Of a stretch of DNA of 64,000 nt, positions 9,612 through 16,661 are shown in pieces (within the stretch, counting starts at the first letter, position 1; each line of letters opens with the position of its first letter). The DNA comes from Longimicrobiaceae bacterium (lineage in GTDB: Bacteria; Gemmatimonadota; Gemmatimonadetes; Longimicrobiales; Longimicrobiaceae). The notes beneath the pieces are model-generated. The model was not told where the DNA came from and searched no databases. It saw only the letters and a list, made by a program, of their open reading frames with translations. Where the stretch lies: positions 1 through 64,000 of the forward strand of contig DASVBS010000079.1 of assembly GCA_036375715.1 (NCBI GenBank), written 5' to 3'. The position numbers were made by a program, and so were the translations under genes.

Positions 9612-12392
9612 ATGAGCCGCTGGCAGGGATTACAGGTGAAGTCGGAAGGAACGGGCATCTCGCAACCGTTGTCGCAGCAGGTAAACCTGCTGGGCGAGAT
9701 GCTCGGTCAGGCGATCCGCGAGCAGGCGGGGGAAGGCATCTTCAACCTCGTCGAGGATCTCCGACAACTCTGTAAACGGGCGGCCAACGAGAATGATCCC
9801 GCGGCCCGCGATCGGGCGGAAGAGATCATCCGCGGGCTCGGACAGAACGAGCTCGTGTGGTTGCTGCGCGCCTATAGCGCCTTCTTCCACCTGGTGAACC
9901 AGGCGGAGCAGCAGGAGATCATCCGCATCAATCGCGAGCGGGCACGCGGGGCGGGCGGGCACGTCGGGCGACCGGACTCGATCGACGAGGCGATCGGGAA
10001 GATGAAGGGCGCCGGCGTGCCCATCGAAAAGGCACTGGAGCTGATCGGGCGACTGGACATCCAGCCCACGCTCACCGCTCATCCCACCGAAGCGCGCCGC
10101 CGCAGCATCCTCGACAAGCAACGGCGGATCGCCACGCTGCTCACCCAGCTGCGGCTCGACCCGACGCCGGACGAGGAAGAAGACGCCCTCGACGAGCTCT
10201 ACGCGCACATCTCCTTGCTGTTGGCCACGGCGGAGGTGCGGGTGGAGCGCCCCACCGTGCGGGAGGAGGTGGAGCAGGGCCTCTATTTCCTGCGCGGCAG
10301 CATCTGGGAGGCCGTCCCCGCGATTCATCGGGACGTGGAGCGCGCGCTTCGCAAGCACTACGGCGAGGTGCACGAGCTGCCGGTCTTTCTGCGCTACCGG
10401 TCGTGGATCGGGAGCGACCGCGACGGCAATCCGAACGTCACGCCCGAGGTGACTCGCTGGACGCTGGCCGTGCAGCGACAGACGGCACTGCGAAAGCACC
10501 TCGAGGAGCTGCGGCGCCTGCAGCAGGAACTGAGCATCTCGCAGCGCCGCGCGGCGATCCCGGAGTCGCTCTACCGTTCCCTCGAAGCGGATGAGCAGGA
10601 GGTGCCCCTCGACGAGGCTCGCCGTCGCCAGTACCAGGACGAGCCCTACCGGCTGAAGCTGGTCTACATGATGACCCGGCTTGGCTGGCTGCTCGAGGAC
10701 CTGGAAGCGGGCGACCCCTACCGCTCCGGCTACACGAGCGAACGCTACGTCGCCGATCTGGACCTGATCGACAGCGCGCTACGCGAGAGCGGCTTCGCCG
10801 AGGCGGCGGATCACAGCAACCTGTGGCGCGCGCGAGTGCTCGCCCGCTCCTTTGGCTTCCACCTGGCGACCCTCGACGTGCGCCAGCACAGCCGGATCCA
10901 CGAGCAGGCCCTCACCGAGATCTTGCGGCTCGCCGGGGTCACGGAGAACTACGCCGCCCTGTCCGAGGAGGAAAAGCTGGCGGTGCTCACGGCCGAGCTT
11001 CGTAATCCGCGCCCGCTACTGGCGCGCGGGGCGGAGCTCCCGAAGGGTGCCCGCGAGGTGTTGGAAACCTTCGCGCTGATGCGCCAGGCGATCCAGGCCG
11101 AACCAGCTTCGATCCGGTGCTACATCGTGAGCATGACGCACGCGATCAGCGACCTGTTGGAGCCGATGCTGCTGGCGAAGGAGGCCGGCCTCGGGACACC
11201 TGAGGGCGGCTTCCCGGCGCTCGATTTCGTGCCGCTGTTCGAGACCATCGACGACCTGGAGACGTCGCACAACCTGATGCGGCAGCTGTTCGAGCATCCT
11301 GCTTATCGGCCGCAGCTCGAAGCTCGTGGCCGCTTCCAGGAGATCATGCTCGGCTACTCGGACAGCAACAAGGACGGCGGGTACTGGATGGCCAACTGGG
11401 CGCTGCACAAGGCGCAGCGCAGCCTGGGGGCGGTCTGTCGCGAGTACGACGTCGATTTCCGCCTCTTCCACGGGCGGGGCGGCACCGTCGGCCGCGGCGG
11501 TGGGCGCGCCAACCAGGCGATCCTCGCCATGCCGCGGGTGGCGCACAACGGCCGCATCCGGCTCACGGAGCAGGGAGAGGTCATCTCCTTCCGCTATGCG
11601 CTCCCCGAGATCGCGCGCCGGCACCTGGAGCAGCTCGTGAGCGCCATGCTCGCCGCGTTCGCTCCGGAAGAGCCAGTGGCGGCGCCGGCGGATCGTCGAG
11701 AAGAGCTGATGGAGAAGGTGGCGCGGCGATCGATGCAGGCCTACCGCGAGCTGATTGACGATCCCGGCCTCTGGCGGTGGTACATCCACGTCACCCCGAT
11801 CGAGCAGATCAGCCGCCTCCCCATCGCATCCCGACCGGTCTCCCGGAAGTCCGCCTCGGAGGTAGATTTCGAGGGCCTGCGCGCGATTCCCTGGGTCTTT
11901 GCCTGGACGCAGGCACGGTACCTGGTGCCGGGCTGGTTCGGCGTGGGCAAGGCTCTGCAGCAGACGATCGAGGAGGATCCCGGAGCGGAGGAAGCGCTGC
12001 GCAAGCTGTCGCGGGAGTGGCCGTTCTTCGATGCGGTGCTGGAGAGCGCCCAACGGGAGATGGCGCGCGCGCGCTTGCCGATCTCGGAGCGCTACGCCCG
12101 GCTGGACGACCGGCATAACGGGCCGGATTACCATCGCTGGATCGCCGACGATTTCGAGCGTGCGCGGGAAATGATCCTGCGCATCACCGGCAACGGTGAG
12201 CTGCTGGAGAACAGCCCGGTGATCCGCAAGTCGATCGCCCTTCGCAACCCCTATACTGACGTTCTCAACCTCCTGCAGATCGAGCTCATTCGCCGTTCCC
12301 GCGAGGGGAGCGACATGGACGACGAGGAGCTCCGCCAGGACATCTTCCTGAGCATCAACGGCATCGCCGCGGCGATGCAGAGCACCGGCTAG
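9612..12392 (+). CDS. ppc: Phosphoenolpyruvate carboxylase
   Basis: This enzyme carboxylates phosphoenolpyruvate with bicarbonate to oxaloacetate, refilling the TCA cycle. The 926-residue protein carries the family signatures: LTAHPTEARRR with the catalytic His157, GYSDSNKDGGY, the FHGRGGTVGRGGG loop, and a C-terminus (SINGIAAAMQSTG) close to the usual NTG ending. I take the ATG at 9612; the frame is open to 9561 but without conserved sequence. A TATAAA hexamer at 9594-9599 lies only 13 bases before the start and no good -35 is visible. If it is a promoter, the mRNA would be nearly leaderless. Confidence 0.96.
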   Translation: MSRWQGLQVKSEGTGISQPLSQQVNLLGEMLGQAIREQAGEGIFNLVEDLRQLCKRAANENDPAARDRAEEIIRGLGQNELVWLLRAYSAFFHLVNQAEQQEIIRINRERARGAGGHVGRPDSIDEAIGKMKGAGVPIEKALELIGRLDIQPTLTAHPTEARRRSILDKQRRIATLLTQLRLDPTPDEEEDALDELYAHISLLLATAEVRVERPTVREEVEQGLYFLRGSIWEAVPAIHRDVERALRKHYGEVHELPVFLRYRSWIGSDRDGNPNVTPEVTRWTLAVQRQTALRKHLEELRRLQQELSISQRRAAIPESLYRSLEADEQEVPLDEARRRQYQDEPYRLKLVYMMTRLGWLLEDLEAGDPYRSGYTSERYVADLDLIDSALRESGFAEAADHSNLWRARVLARSFGFHLATLDVRQHSRIHEQALTEILRLAGVTENYAALSEEEKLAVLTAELRNPRPLLARGAELPKGAREVLETFALMRQAIQAEPASIRCYIVSMTHAISDLLEPMLLAKEAGLGTPEGGFPALDFVPLFETIDDLETSHNLMRQLFEHPAYRPQLEARGRFQEIMLGYSDSNKDGGYWMANWALHKAQRSLGAVCREYDVDFRLFHGRGGTVGRGGGRANQAILAMPRVAHNGRIRLTEQGEVISFRYALPEIARRHLEQLVSAMLAAFAPEEPVAAPADRREELMEKVARRSMQAYRELIDDPGLWRWYIHVTPIEQISRLPIASRPVSRKSASEVDFEGLRAIPWVFAWTQARYLVPGWFGVGKALQQTIEEDPGAEEALRKLSREWPFFDAVLESAQREMARARLPISERYARLDDRHNGPDYHRWIADDFERAREMILRITGNGELLENSPVIRKSIALRNPYTDVLNLLQIELIRRSREGSDMDDEELRQDIFLSINGIAAAMQSTG

Positions 12393-12440
12393 GGCCTTCG
12401 TTCGCGCGGATTTGCGCCTGACGACCTCGCCTCGTTGCCG

Positions 12441-12469
12441 TTGACTTCACCCCTGCCGCGGCGCATATT
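12441..12469 (+). promoter_or_regulatory. Sigma70-type promoter of metK
   Basis: TTGACT (12441-12446) and CATATT (12464-12469) are separated by exactly 17 bases. They lie about 50 bases beyond the ppc stop and just upstream of the SAM-II-like element. Transcription from here would begin near 12476 and give a structured leader of about 185 nt before metK. Confidence 0.55.
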
Positions 12470-12487
12470 CAGTTCGCGCCCCGGGGG

Positions 12488-12545
12488 CGCCGCGGCGATT
12501 TCTCGCGATTGCTCCGCGTAATAAATGTGCTAAACCGCCCGGGAG
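12488..12545 (+). promoter_or_regulatory. SAM-II-like riboswitch aptamer upstream of metK
   Basis: The leader reads, in order: a P1 strand CGCGG (12491-12495), GATTT (12497-12501), a 7-nt loop, ATTGC (12508-12512), the P1 partner CCGCG (12514-12518), then TAATAAATGTGCTAAA (12519-12534). This is the order and near-identical spacing of the conserved blocks of SAM-II riboswitches (GAUUU, UUGC, P1 strand, U-AUAAAUGU, GCUAAA). SAM-II elements bind S-adenosylmethionine and are known upstream of metK, metA and related genes. Placement directly before metK fits. The downstream pseudoknot pairing is less clear: loop CTCG (12502-12505) could pair with CGGG (12540-12543) with one wobble. The call comes from pattern recognition, not a covariance search. 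Confidence 0.75.
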
Positions 12546-12580
12546 TCCCGTGCGGCGCACGCACGGGACTCCTCGCATTT
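12542..12580 (+). terminator. Attenuator-like hairpin between the riboswitch and metK
   Basis: A perfect 12-bp stem, GGAGTCCCGTGC (12542-12553) with GCACGGGACTCC (12561-12572), closes a 7-nt loop and is followed by TCGCATTTT. It starts immediately after the SAM-II-like core and 90 bases before the metK start. It is therefore the natural expression platform: a terminator whose formation would depend on ligand binding. The T-run is short (four), so termination efficiency is uncertain. Confidence 0.6.
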
Positions 12581-12661
12581 TGGAGCGAAGGACGCCCCCC
12601 AGGCTGCGTCGCCGTCCCGGAGAGGCGGCACGTCGATAAATACCCTTCACTTCACGCAGCC

Positions 12662-13807
12662 ATGAGCACCCTCGAAGGAAAGCTCCGCGCCCCGGTCGCG
12701 ACGGGCACATACACGTTCACTTCCGAATCCGTGTCGGAGGGCCACCCGGACAAGGTCTGCGACTACATCGCGGATAGTGTCCTGGACGCACATCTCAACG
12801 CCGATCGGGCCAGCCGCGTTGCCTGCGAAGTCCTCTGCAAGGAGGACAACGTGATACTGGCGGGCGAGATCACCTCTGACGCCCAGGTCGATTACGACGC
12901 GCTGGTGCGCGAGGTGATCGCGGAAATCGGATATGTGGACGGGGATCAGCCGTTCCGGCCCGAGGCAGTCAAGGTGCAGTCCTTCATCACCAGTCAGTCG
13001 CAGGAGATCGCTCAGGGGGTGACGGCAAGCACTTCCCTCTCGGGCGAGCAGGGGGCGGGAGACCAGGGGATCATGTTCGGTTACGCGACCGACGAGACCC
13101 CGGAGTTGATGCCCCTGCCGATCCTCCTTGCCCACCGCCTTGCGCGCGTGCTCGCCGACCACCGGAAGCGGCGGACGGTAGACTGGCTGCGGCCCGACTC
13201 CAAAACGCAGGTGTCGGTGCTCTACGAGGGCAACGTGCCGGTCCGCGTGACCGACGTGCTCATCTCCACCCAGCACACTCCCGCCGTCACCCGTGACGCG
13301 ATCCACTCCTTCCTGGCTTCCACGGTGATCCCGGAGGCCCTGGGCGGCTGGTACCATGACGATCTGCGTGTGCTGACCAACCCGACCGGTTCGTTCGTGC
13401 AGGGAGGGCCCTCGGCCGATGCCGGTGTGACCGGGCGCAAGATCATCGTGGACACCTACGGGGGGATGGGCCGACACGGTGGGGGAGCCTTCAGCGGCAA
13501 GGATCCCTCGAAGGTGGATCGCTCCGGGGCCTACTTCTGCCGCTACGTGGCCCGCCAGGTGGTGAAGTCCGGCATCGCTCACAGGGCCGAGGTGCAGGTG
13601 GCTTACGCGATCGGCATGGCCAAGCCGGTCTCGGTGAAGGTGGACACCTTCGGCACCGGCGACGAGGCGGAGGCTGCGGAGTTCGTGCGTCGCTTCGACT
13701 TCCGCCCGGCGGCAATCGTCGAGCAGCTCGACCTGTTGCGCCCGATCTACCGGCAGACCACCAACTACGGCCATTTCGGGAAGCCGGGGCTGCCCTGGGA
13801 GGCCTAG
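12662..13807 (+). CDS. metK: S-adenosylmethionine synthetase
   Basis: This enzyme makes S-adenosylmethionine from methionine and ATP, supplying the methyl donor for the methyltransferases found later in the window. The 381-residue protein has the usual length and motifs: GHPDKVCDYIADSVLD near the N-terminus, GAGDQGIMFGYATDE, and GGGAFSGKDPSKVDRS in the phosphate-binding loop. The start at 12662 (MSTLEGK) follows the long leader. The open frame reaching back to 12509 overlaps the riboswitch and terminator and is not coding. Expression is likely feedback-controlled by SAM through the leader. Confidence 0.97.
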   Translation: MSTLEGKLRAPVATGTYTFTSESVSEGHPDKVCDYIADSVLDAHLNADRASRVACEVLCKEDNVILAGEITSDAQVDYDALVREVIAEIGYVDGDQPFRPEAVKVQSFITSQSQEIAQGVTASTSLSGEQGAGDQGIMFGYATDETPELMPLPILLAHRLARVLADHRKRRTVDWLRPDSKTQVSVLYEGNVPVRVTDVLISTQHTPAVTRDAIHSFLASTVIPEALGGWYHDDLRVLTNPTGSFVQGGPSADAGVTGRKIIVDTYGGMGRHGGGAFSGKDPSKVDRSGAYFCRYVARQVVKSGIAHRAEVQVAYAIGMAKPVSVKVDTFGTGDEAEAAEFVRRFDFRPAAIVEQLDLLRPIYRQTTNYGHFGKPGLPWEA

Positions 13808-13887
13808 GGGAGCCGGTTGAAACCGGCCGGCGGACCGGGCCGTAGAGTGCCGGGTTCGGTCCGTCGACCCTGCACCTGGAGCGTCTC

Positions 13888-14247
13888 ATGAGCACCTCTC
13901 CGATGCCGACGAAGGGCGTCCTGATCCGGGACCTGCTCATTCTTCAGCTCAAGCTGCTCATCGACGCGGTCAAGGACGTGCTCCTGATCAAGCTGGCCTT
14001 CCTTGCGGTCGTCTTCGACATCCTGTTCGGGCGGCCTGGCCGATCTCTGCTCTTTTACAGCGTGCTCAGGCTCGGAGAGCGATTCGACCTCTGGTTGAAC
14101 CTCTATGGTGCCGCGCGCTCGGCCGAGGGTACGGACGACGGCCTCTTCGGCGCGAGCCTGGCGGGCTCCGACAGCCTGCTCGGCAAGCTGGAGCAGTTCG
14201 TCCGTCGCGAGGTCGAGGGTCACCGCTCGGCGAGCGGCGCGCGCTGA
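13888..14247 (+). CDS. Small membrane-associated protein of unknown function
   Basis: A 119-residue protein with a strongly hydrophobic, amphipathic N-terminal half (residues 12-62: RDLLILQLKLLIDAVKDVLL, then LAFLAVVFDILFG) and a soluble C-terminus rich in Gly, Ser and charged residues. It begins at an ATG with GGAG six bases upstream, 80 bases after metK, and ends shortly before a good terminator, which supports it as a real gene. I do not recognise the family. One or two membrane helices are likely. Confidence 0.7.
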   Translation: MSTSPMPTKGVLIRDLLILQLKLLIDAVKDVLLIKLAFLAVVFDILFGRPGRSLLFYSVLRLGERFDLWLNLYGAARSAEGTDDGLFGASLAGSDSLLGKLEQFVRREVEGHRSASGAR

Positions 14248-14279
14248 CCCTCGCGGGTCGACGATCGGCGGGATCCGGA

Positions 14280-14312
14280 CCCCGATTGCCTGCCGGGCGG
14301 TCGGGGCTTTTC
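14280..14312 (+). terminator. Intrinsic terminator after the metK unit
   Basis: CCCCGA (14280-14285) pairs with TCGGGG (14301-14306), with an inner GCC/GGC pairing in the loop, followed by CTTTTCTGT. It lies 33 bases after the small membrane-protein stop and fits a Rho-independent terminator ending the metK transcription unit. Confidence 0.7.
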
Positions 14313-14487
14313 TGTCGTGAATGGCTTAACGCGAACGTGGTCCGCCGGGCGAGTCGTTGACCCCGACGACGCCTGCTGCCTAGATTCCGGGGGTCGGCCT
14401 GCTTGCCATTGTGCGGCCGATGCGTCCGCAGCCGAGGCCTCGGTGACCGCTGGCAGGCGCGGGCGCAACGTCAGCGAGGAGGTGATC

Positions 14488-15471
14488 GTGTACCGATGCA
14501 TCCTCGTACCGCTCGACGGCACGGCCTTCGGCGAAGCCGCCCTTCCCCTCGCCGTCTCCATTGCCAGCCGCACCGGGGCGCTGCTGCAGCTCGCCCACGT
14601 CCACCTTCCCCCCATCGTTCCTTCCGGCGCTGAAACCGCCGCGCTGCCGCCGGTCTGGCTGGAGATGTCATCGGAAGAGAAGAGGCGCTACCTGGACGAG
14701 GTCGCCGAGCGCCTCGCCCGCGGCTCCGGCGTGCGCGTGGAGACGCGCGTTGTGGAGGGAAGTGTCGCCACGTCCCTCGAGCGGCACGCCCTGAGCTGCG
14801 CCGTCGGCCTGGTGGTAATGAGCACCCACTGGCACGTGGGTCTGGGGCGCCTGTGGCACAACGGCGTCGCGGACCAGCTGGCGCGCGATCTACCTCTTCC
14901 CGTGCTGCTCGTCCGCGTGCCGGAGGAGGCCAGGGCGGCCCCAGCGGCTGTCGACCGACCGATCCGGAACATTCTCGTCCCTCTCGACGGTTCGGCCGAG
15001 GCGGAGCTCATCCTGGAGCACGCGGTGTCGCTCGGCCGCCCCTTCGACGCTCGGCTTACGCTGCTGCAGGTGGTGAACCCCGCGGGCAAGGGGAGCGGAC
15101 CGACGATGGTCGACGACCCCGCGTCGCCTCCGGTCGCGTTGCAAAGTCGAACGGCCGCCCGACAGTACCTCAACGGGCTAGCGGAGCGATTGCGGCGTCA
15201 CGGCGTCGACGTGGTTACCGAGGTCCTCGTGGGTGAGGCGGTAGCGCGCACCGTGCTGGAGCACGTGCACGCCGCCCGTGACGACGACCTCCGGCGCGTG
15301 GACGTGATCGCGCTGCGGGCGCCATCGCGCGGTCCGGTTTCGCGGCTACTCTTCCAGGGTACGGCCGACCAGCTGATTCGGGAGAGCGGTGTGCCCGTGC
15401 TGCTCTTCGAGGCCGGCGGGGTGCCGGAGGATCCCGTGGCCGCCCGGGTGGGATTGGTTGGCAGCGGGTGA
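14488..15471 (+). CDS. Universal stress protein with two UspA domains
   Basis: A 327-residue cytoplasmic protein made of two tandem UspA domains. The first starts at YRCILVPLDGTAFGEAALPLA and ends with LPLPVLLVRVP. The second starts at RNILVPLDGSAEAELILEHA and ends with SGVPVLLFEAG. Such proteins often bind ATP and help survival under stress, but the glycine loop is only partly recognisable here. I choose the GTG at 14488 because a GAGGAGG site sits five bases upstream and the conserved domain begins there. The frame is open to 14317 but that stretch looks non-coding and overlaps the terminator region. Confidence 0.9.
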   Translation: MYRCILVPLDGTAFGEAALPLAVSIASRTGALLQLAHVHLPPIVPSGAETAALPPVWLEMSSEEKRRYLDEVAERLARGSGVRVETRVVEGSVATSLERHALSCAVGLVVMSTHWHVGLGRLWHNGVADQLARDLPLPVLLVRVPEEARAAPAAVDRPIRNILVPLDGSAEAELILEHAVSLGRPFDARLTLLQVVNPAGKGSGPTMVDDPASPPVALQSRTAARQYLNGLAERLRRHGVDVVTEVLVGEAVARTVLEHVHAARDDDLRRVDVIALRAPSRGPVSRLLFQGTADQLIRESGVPVLLFEAGGVPEDPVAARVGLVGSG

Positions 15472-15478
15472 AGGGTGA

Positions 15479-15511
15479 GGCGAGGTGCGCGTCTCAGGCG
15501 TGCACCTCGCC
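15479..15511. terminator. Bidirectional hairpin between convergent genes
   Basis: A perfect 10-bp inverted repeat, GGCGAGGTGC (15479-15488) with GCACCTCGCC (15502-15511), lies between the convergent universal stress and cation transporter genes and overlaps the last codons of the transporter. It probably helps end transcription from both sides; no strong T-tract is present. Confidence 0.5.
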
Positions 15512-16426
15512 GTGGATGGAGCAATCGCCGAAATCCGCCGGTTCCACCTGGACGGTGATGTGGTGGATTCCGAACCGGTCGGAGAGCATCGCCCGGATCC
15601 GCTCTAGGAGCGGCCCACCGGAGCTTCCATCGGCGGCGACCACGTGCGCGGACAGCGCCACCATCCCGCTTGTGATCGTCCAGACGTGCAGGTCGTGCGC
15701 GGAGCTGACACCCGGAACGTCGTGGAGCGCCTGCCGAACCTCGTCCACGTCGATGTCCCCGGGAGCTCCCTCCATCAGCACCGCGACTGTCTCCTTCAGC
15801 AGCGCCCAGGAGGAATAGAGAACGAGCAGCCCGATCAACACCGAGGCGACCGGATCGGCCCACCTCCAATCGAAGGCGAGGATCAGGCCGCCGGCCGCCA
15901 GCGTGCCTACGCTCCCCAGCGTGTCGGTCAACACGTGCAGCCACGCCCCCCGCACGTTCAGGTTTTCCGATCTCCCCCTGCTCAGGATCCACAAGCCGAT
16001 CAGGTTGACTCCCAGGCCTCCTCCCGCCACCACCATCATCCATCCACCTTCGATCTCCGGAGGCGCCCCGATACGACGGATGGCCTCGGCGAAGATGTAG
16101 ATGGATATCGCCACCAGGGTCGCGCCATTGAGGAGCGCGGCGAGGATCTCGGTGCGATAGAACCCGTAGGTGAGGGTCGATGTCGGCGGACGTCTGGCAA
16201 TCCACAAGGCGAAGAGCGACAGGGCGAGCGCTCCGGCGTCGGAGAGCATGTGCCCGGCGTCAGCCAGCAGCGCGAGGGAGTTGGTGAGCAGTCCACCCAC
16301 CACCTCCGCCACCATGTAGGTGACCACGAGCGCCAGCACGAACCCGAGGCGTCGCGTGTTGGCCTCCGCTGCGACGTCGTGCGCGTGCGCGTGAGCGTGT
16401 CCGTGCCCGTGCGAGTGACCAGCCAA
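15494..16426 (-). CDS. Cation diffusion facilitator (zinc/divalent metal exporter)
   Basis: An inner-membrane antiporter that exports Zn2+ or a similar divalent cation. It has a His-rich head (HSHGHGHAHAHAHD), six predicted membrane helices and the two metal-site motifs of the family (HMLSD in helix 2, HVLTD in helix 5), then a cytoplasmic ferredoxin-like domain (DIDVDEVRQALHDVPGVSSAHDLHVWTITSG). This is the CzcD/ZitB type. The frame is open to 16675, but the extra 83 residues look non-coding. I tentatively start at the TTG at 16426, just before the His-rich tract; no ribosome site decides it. A TonB receptor lies upstream on the same strand. Confidence 0.88.
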   Translation of the reverse strand: MAGHSHGHGHAHAHAHDVAAEANTRRLGFVLALVVTYMVAEVVGGLLTNSLALLADAGHMLSDAGALALSLFALWIARRPPTSTLTYGFYRTEILAALLNGATLVAISIYIFAEAIRRIGAPPEIEGGWMMVVAGGGLGVNLIGLWILSRGRSENLNVRGAWLHVLTDTLGSVGTLAAGGLILAFDWRWADPVASVLIGLLVLYSSWALLKETVAVLMEGAPGDIDVDEVRQALHDVPGVSSAHDLHVWTITSGMVALSAHVVAADGSSGGPLLERIRAMLSDRFGIHHITVQVEPADFGDCSIHGEVHA

Positions 16427-16437
16427 GGGATTGCGGG

Positions 16438-16620
16438 TTAAGGTTGATGCGAAGGCTCTGATCCGGCGCTCCGGACGGACAGAGCGTGCTCCTGGGTCGC
16501 GATCAGGATGGGAGGCTCGCCGCGGAACACCTCGAGCGCCCTCCTCTCGTCCGGCGATTCGTGTACCAGAGGGAAGCTGCCGCGACCGCTGCCCACCCGG
16601 ACGAGCGAGGTCGTGCGCAC
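16438..16620 (-). CDS. Possible small protein between TonB receptor and CDF
   Basis: A GTG-started 60-codon frame fills most of the gap between the TonB receptor and the cation exporter. Its third codon positions are almost all G or C, and its sequence (VHESPDERRALEVFRGEPPI) looks protein-like. There is no recognised family, no clear ribosome site, and the frame is open upstream without an ATG. It could equally be a decayed gene or chance. Confidence 0.3.
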   Translation of the reverse strand: MRTTSLVRVGSGRGSFPLVHESPDERRALEVFRGEPPILIATQEHALSVRSAGSEPSHQP

Positions 16621-16661
16621 GAGGCGCCCACAGCGGACCGATCCTATCTCCCCGGCACGAT

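Noticed and set aside
12509-12661. N-terminal extension of MetK starting at a TTG
   Set aside because: The extension lies across the riboswitch-like core and terminator hairpin, has no conserved residues, and the normal MetK start with MSTLEGK is at 12662.
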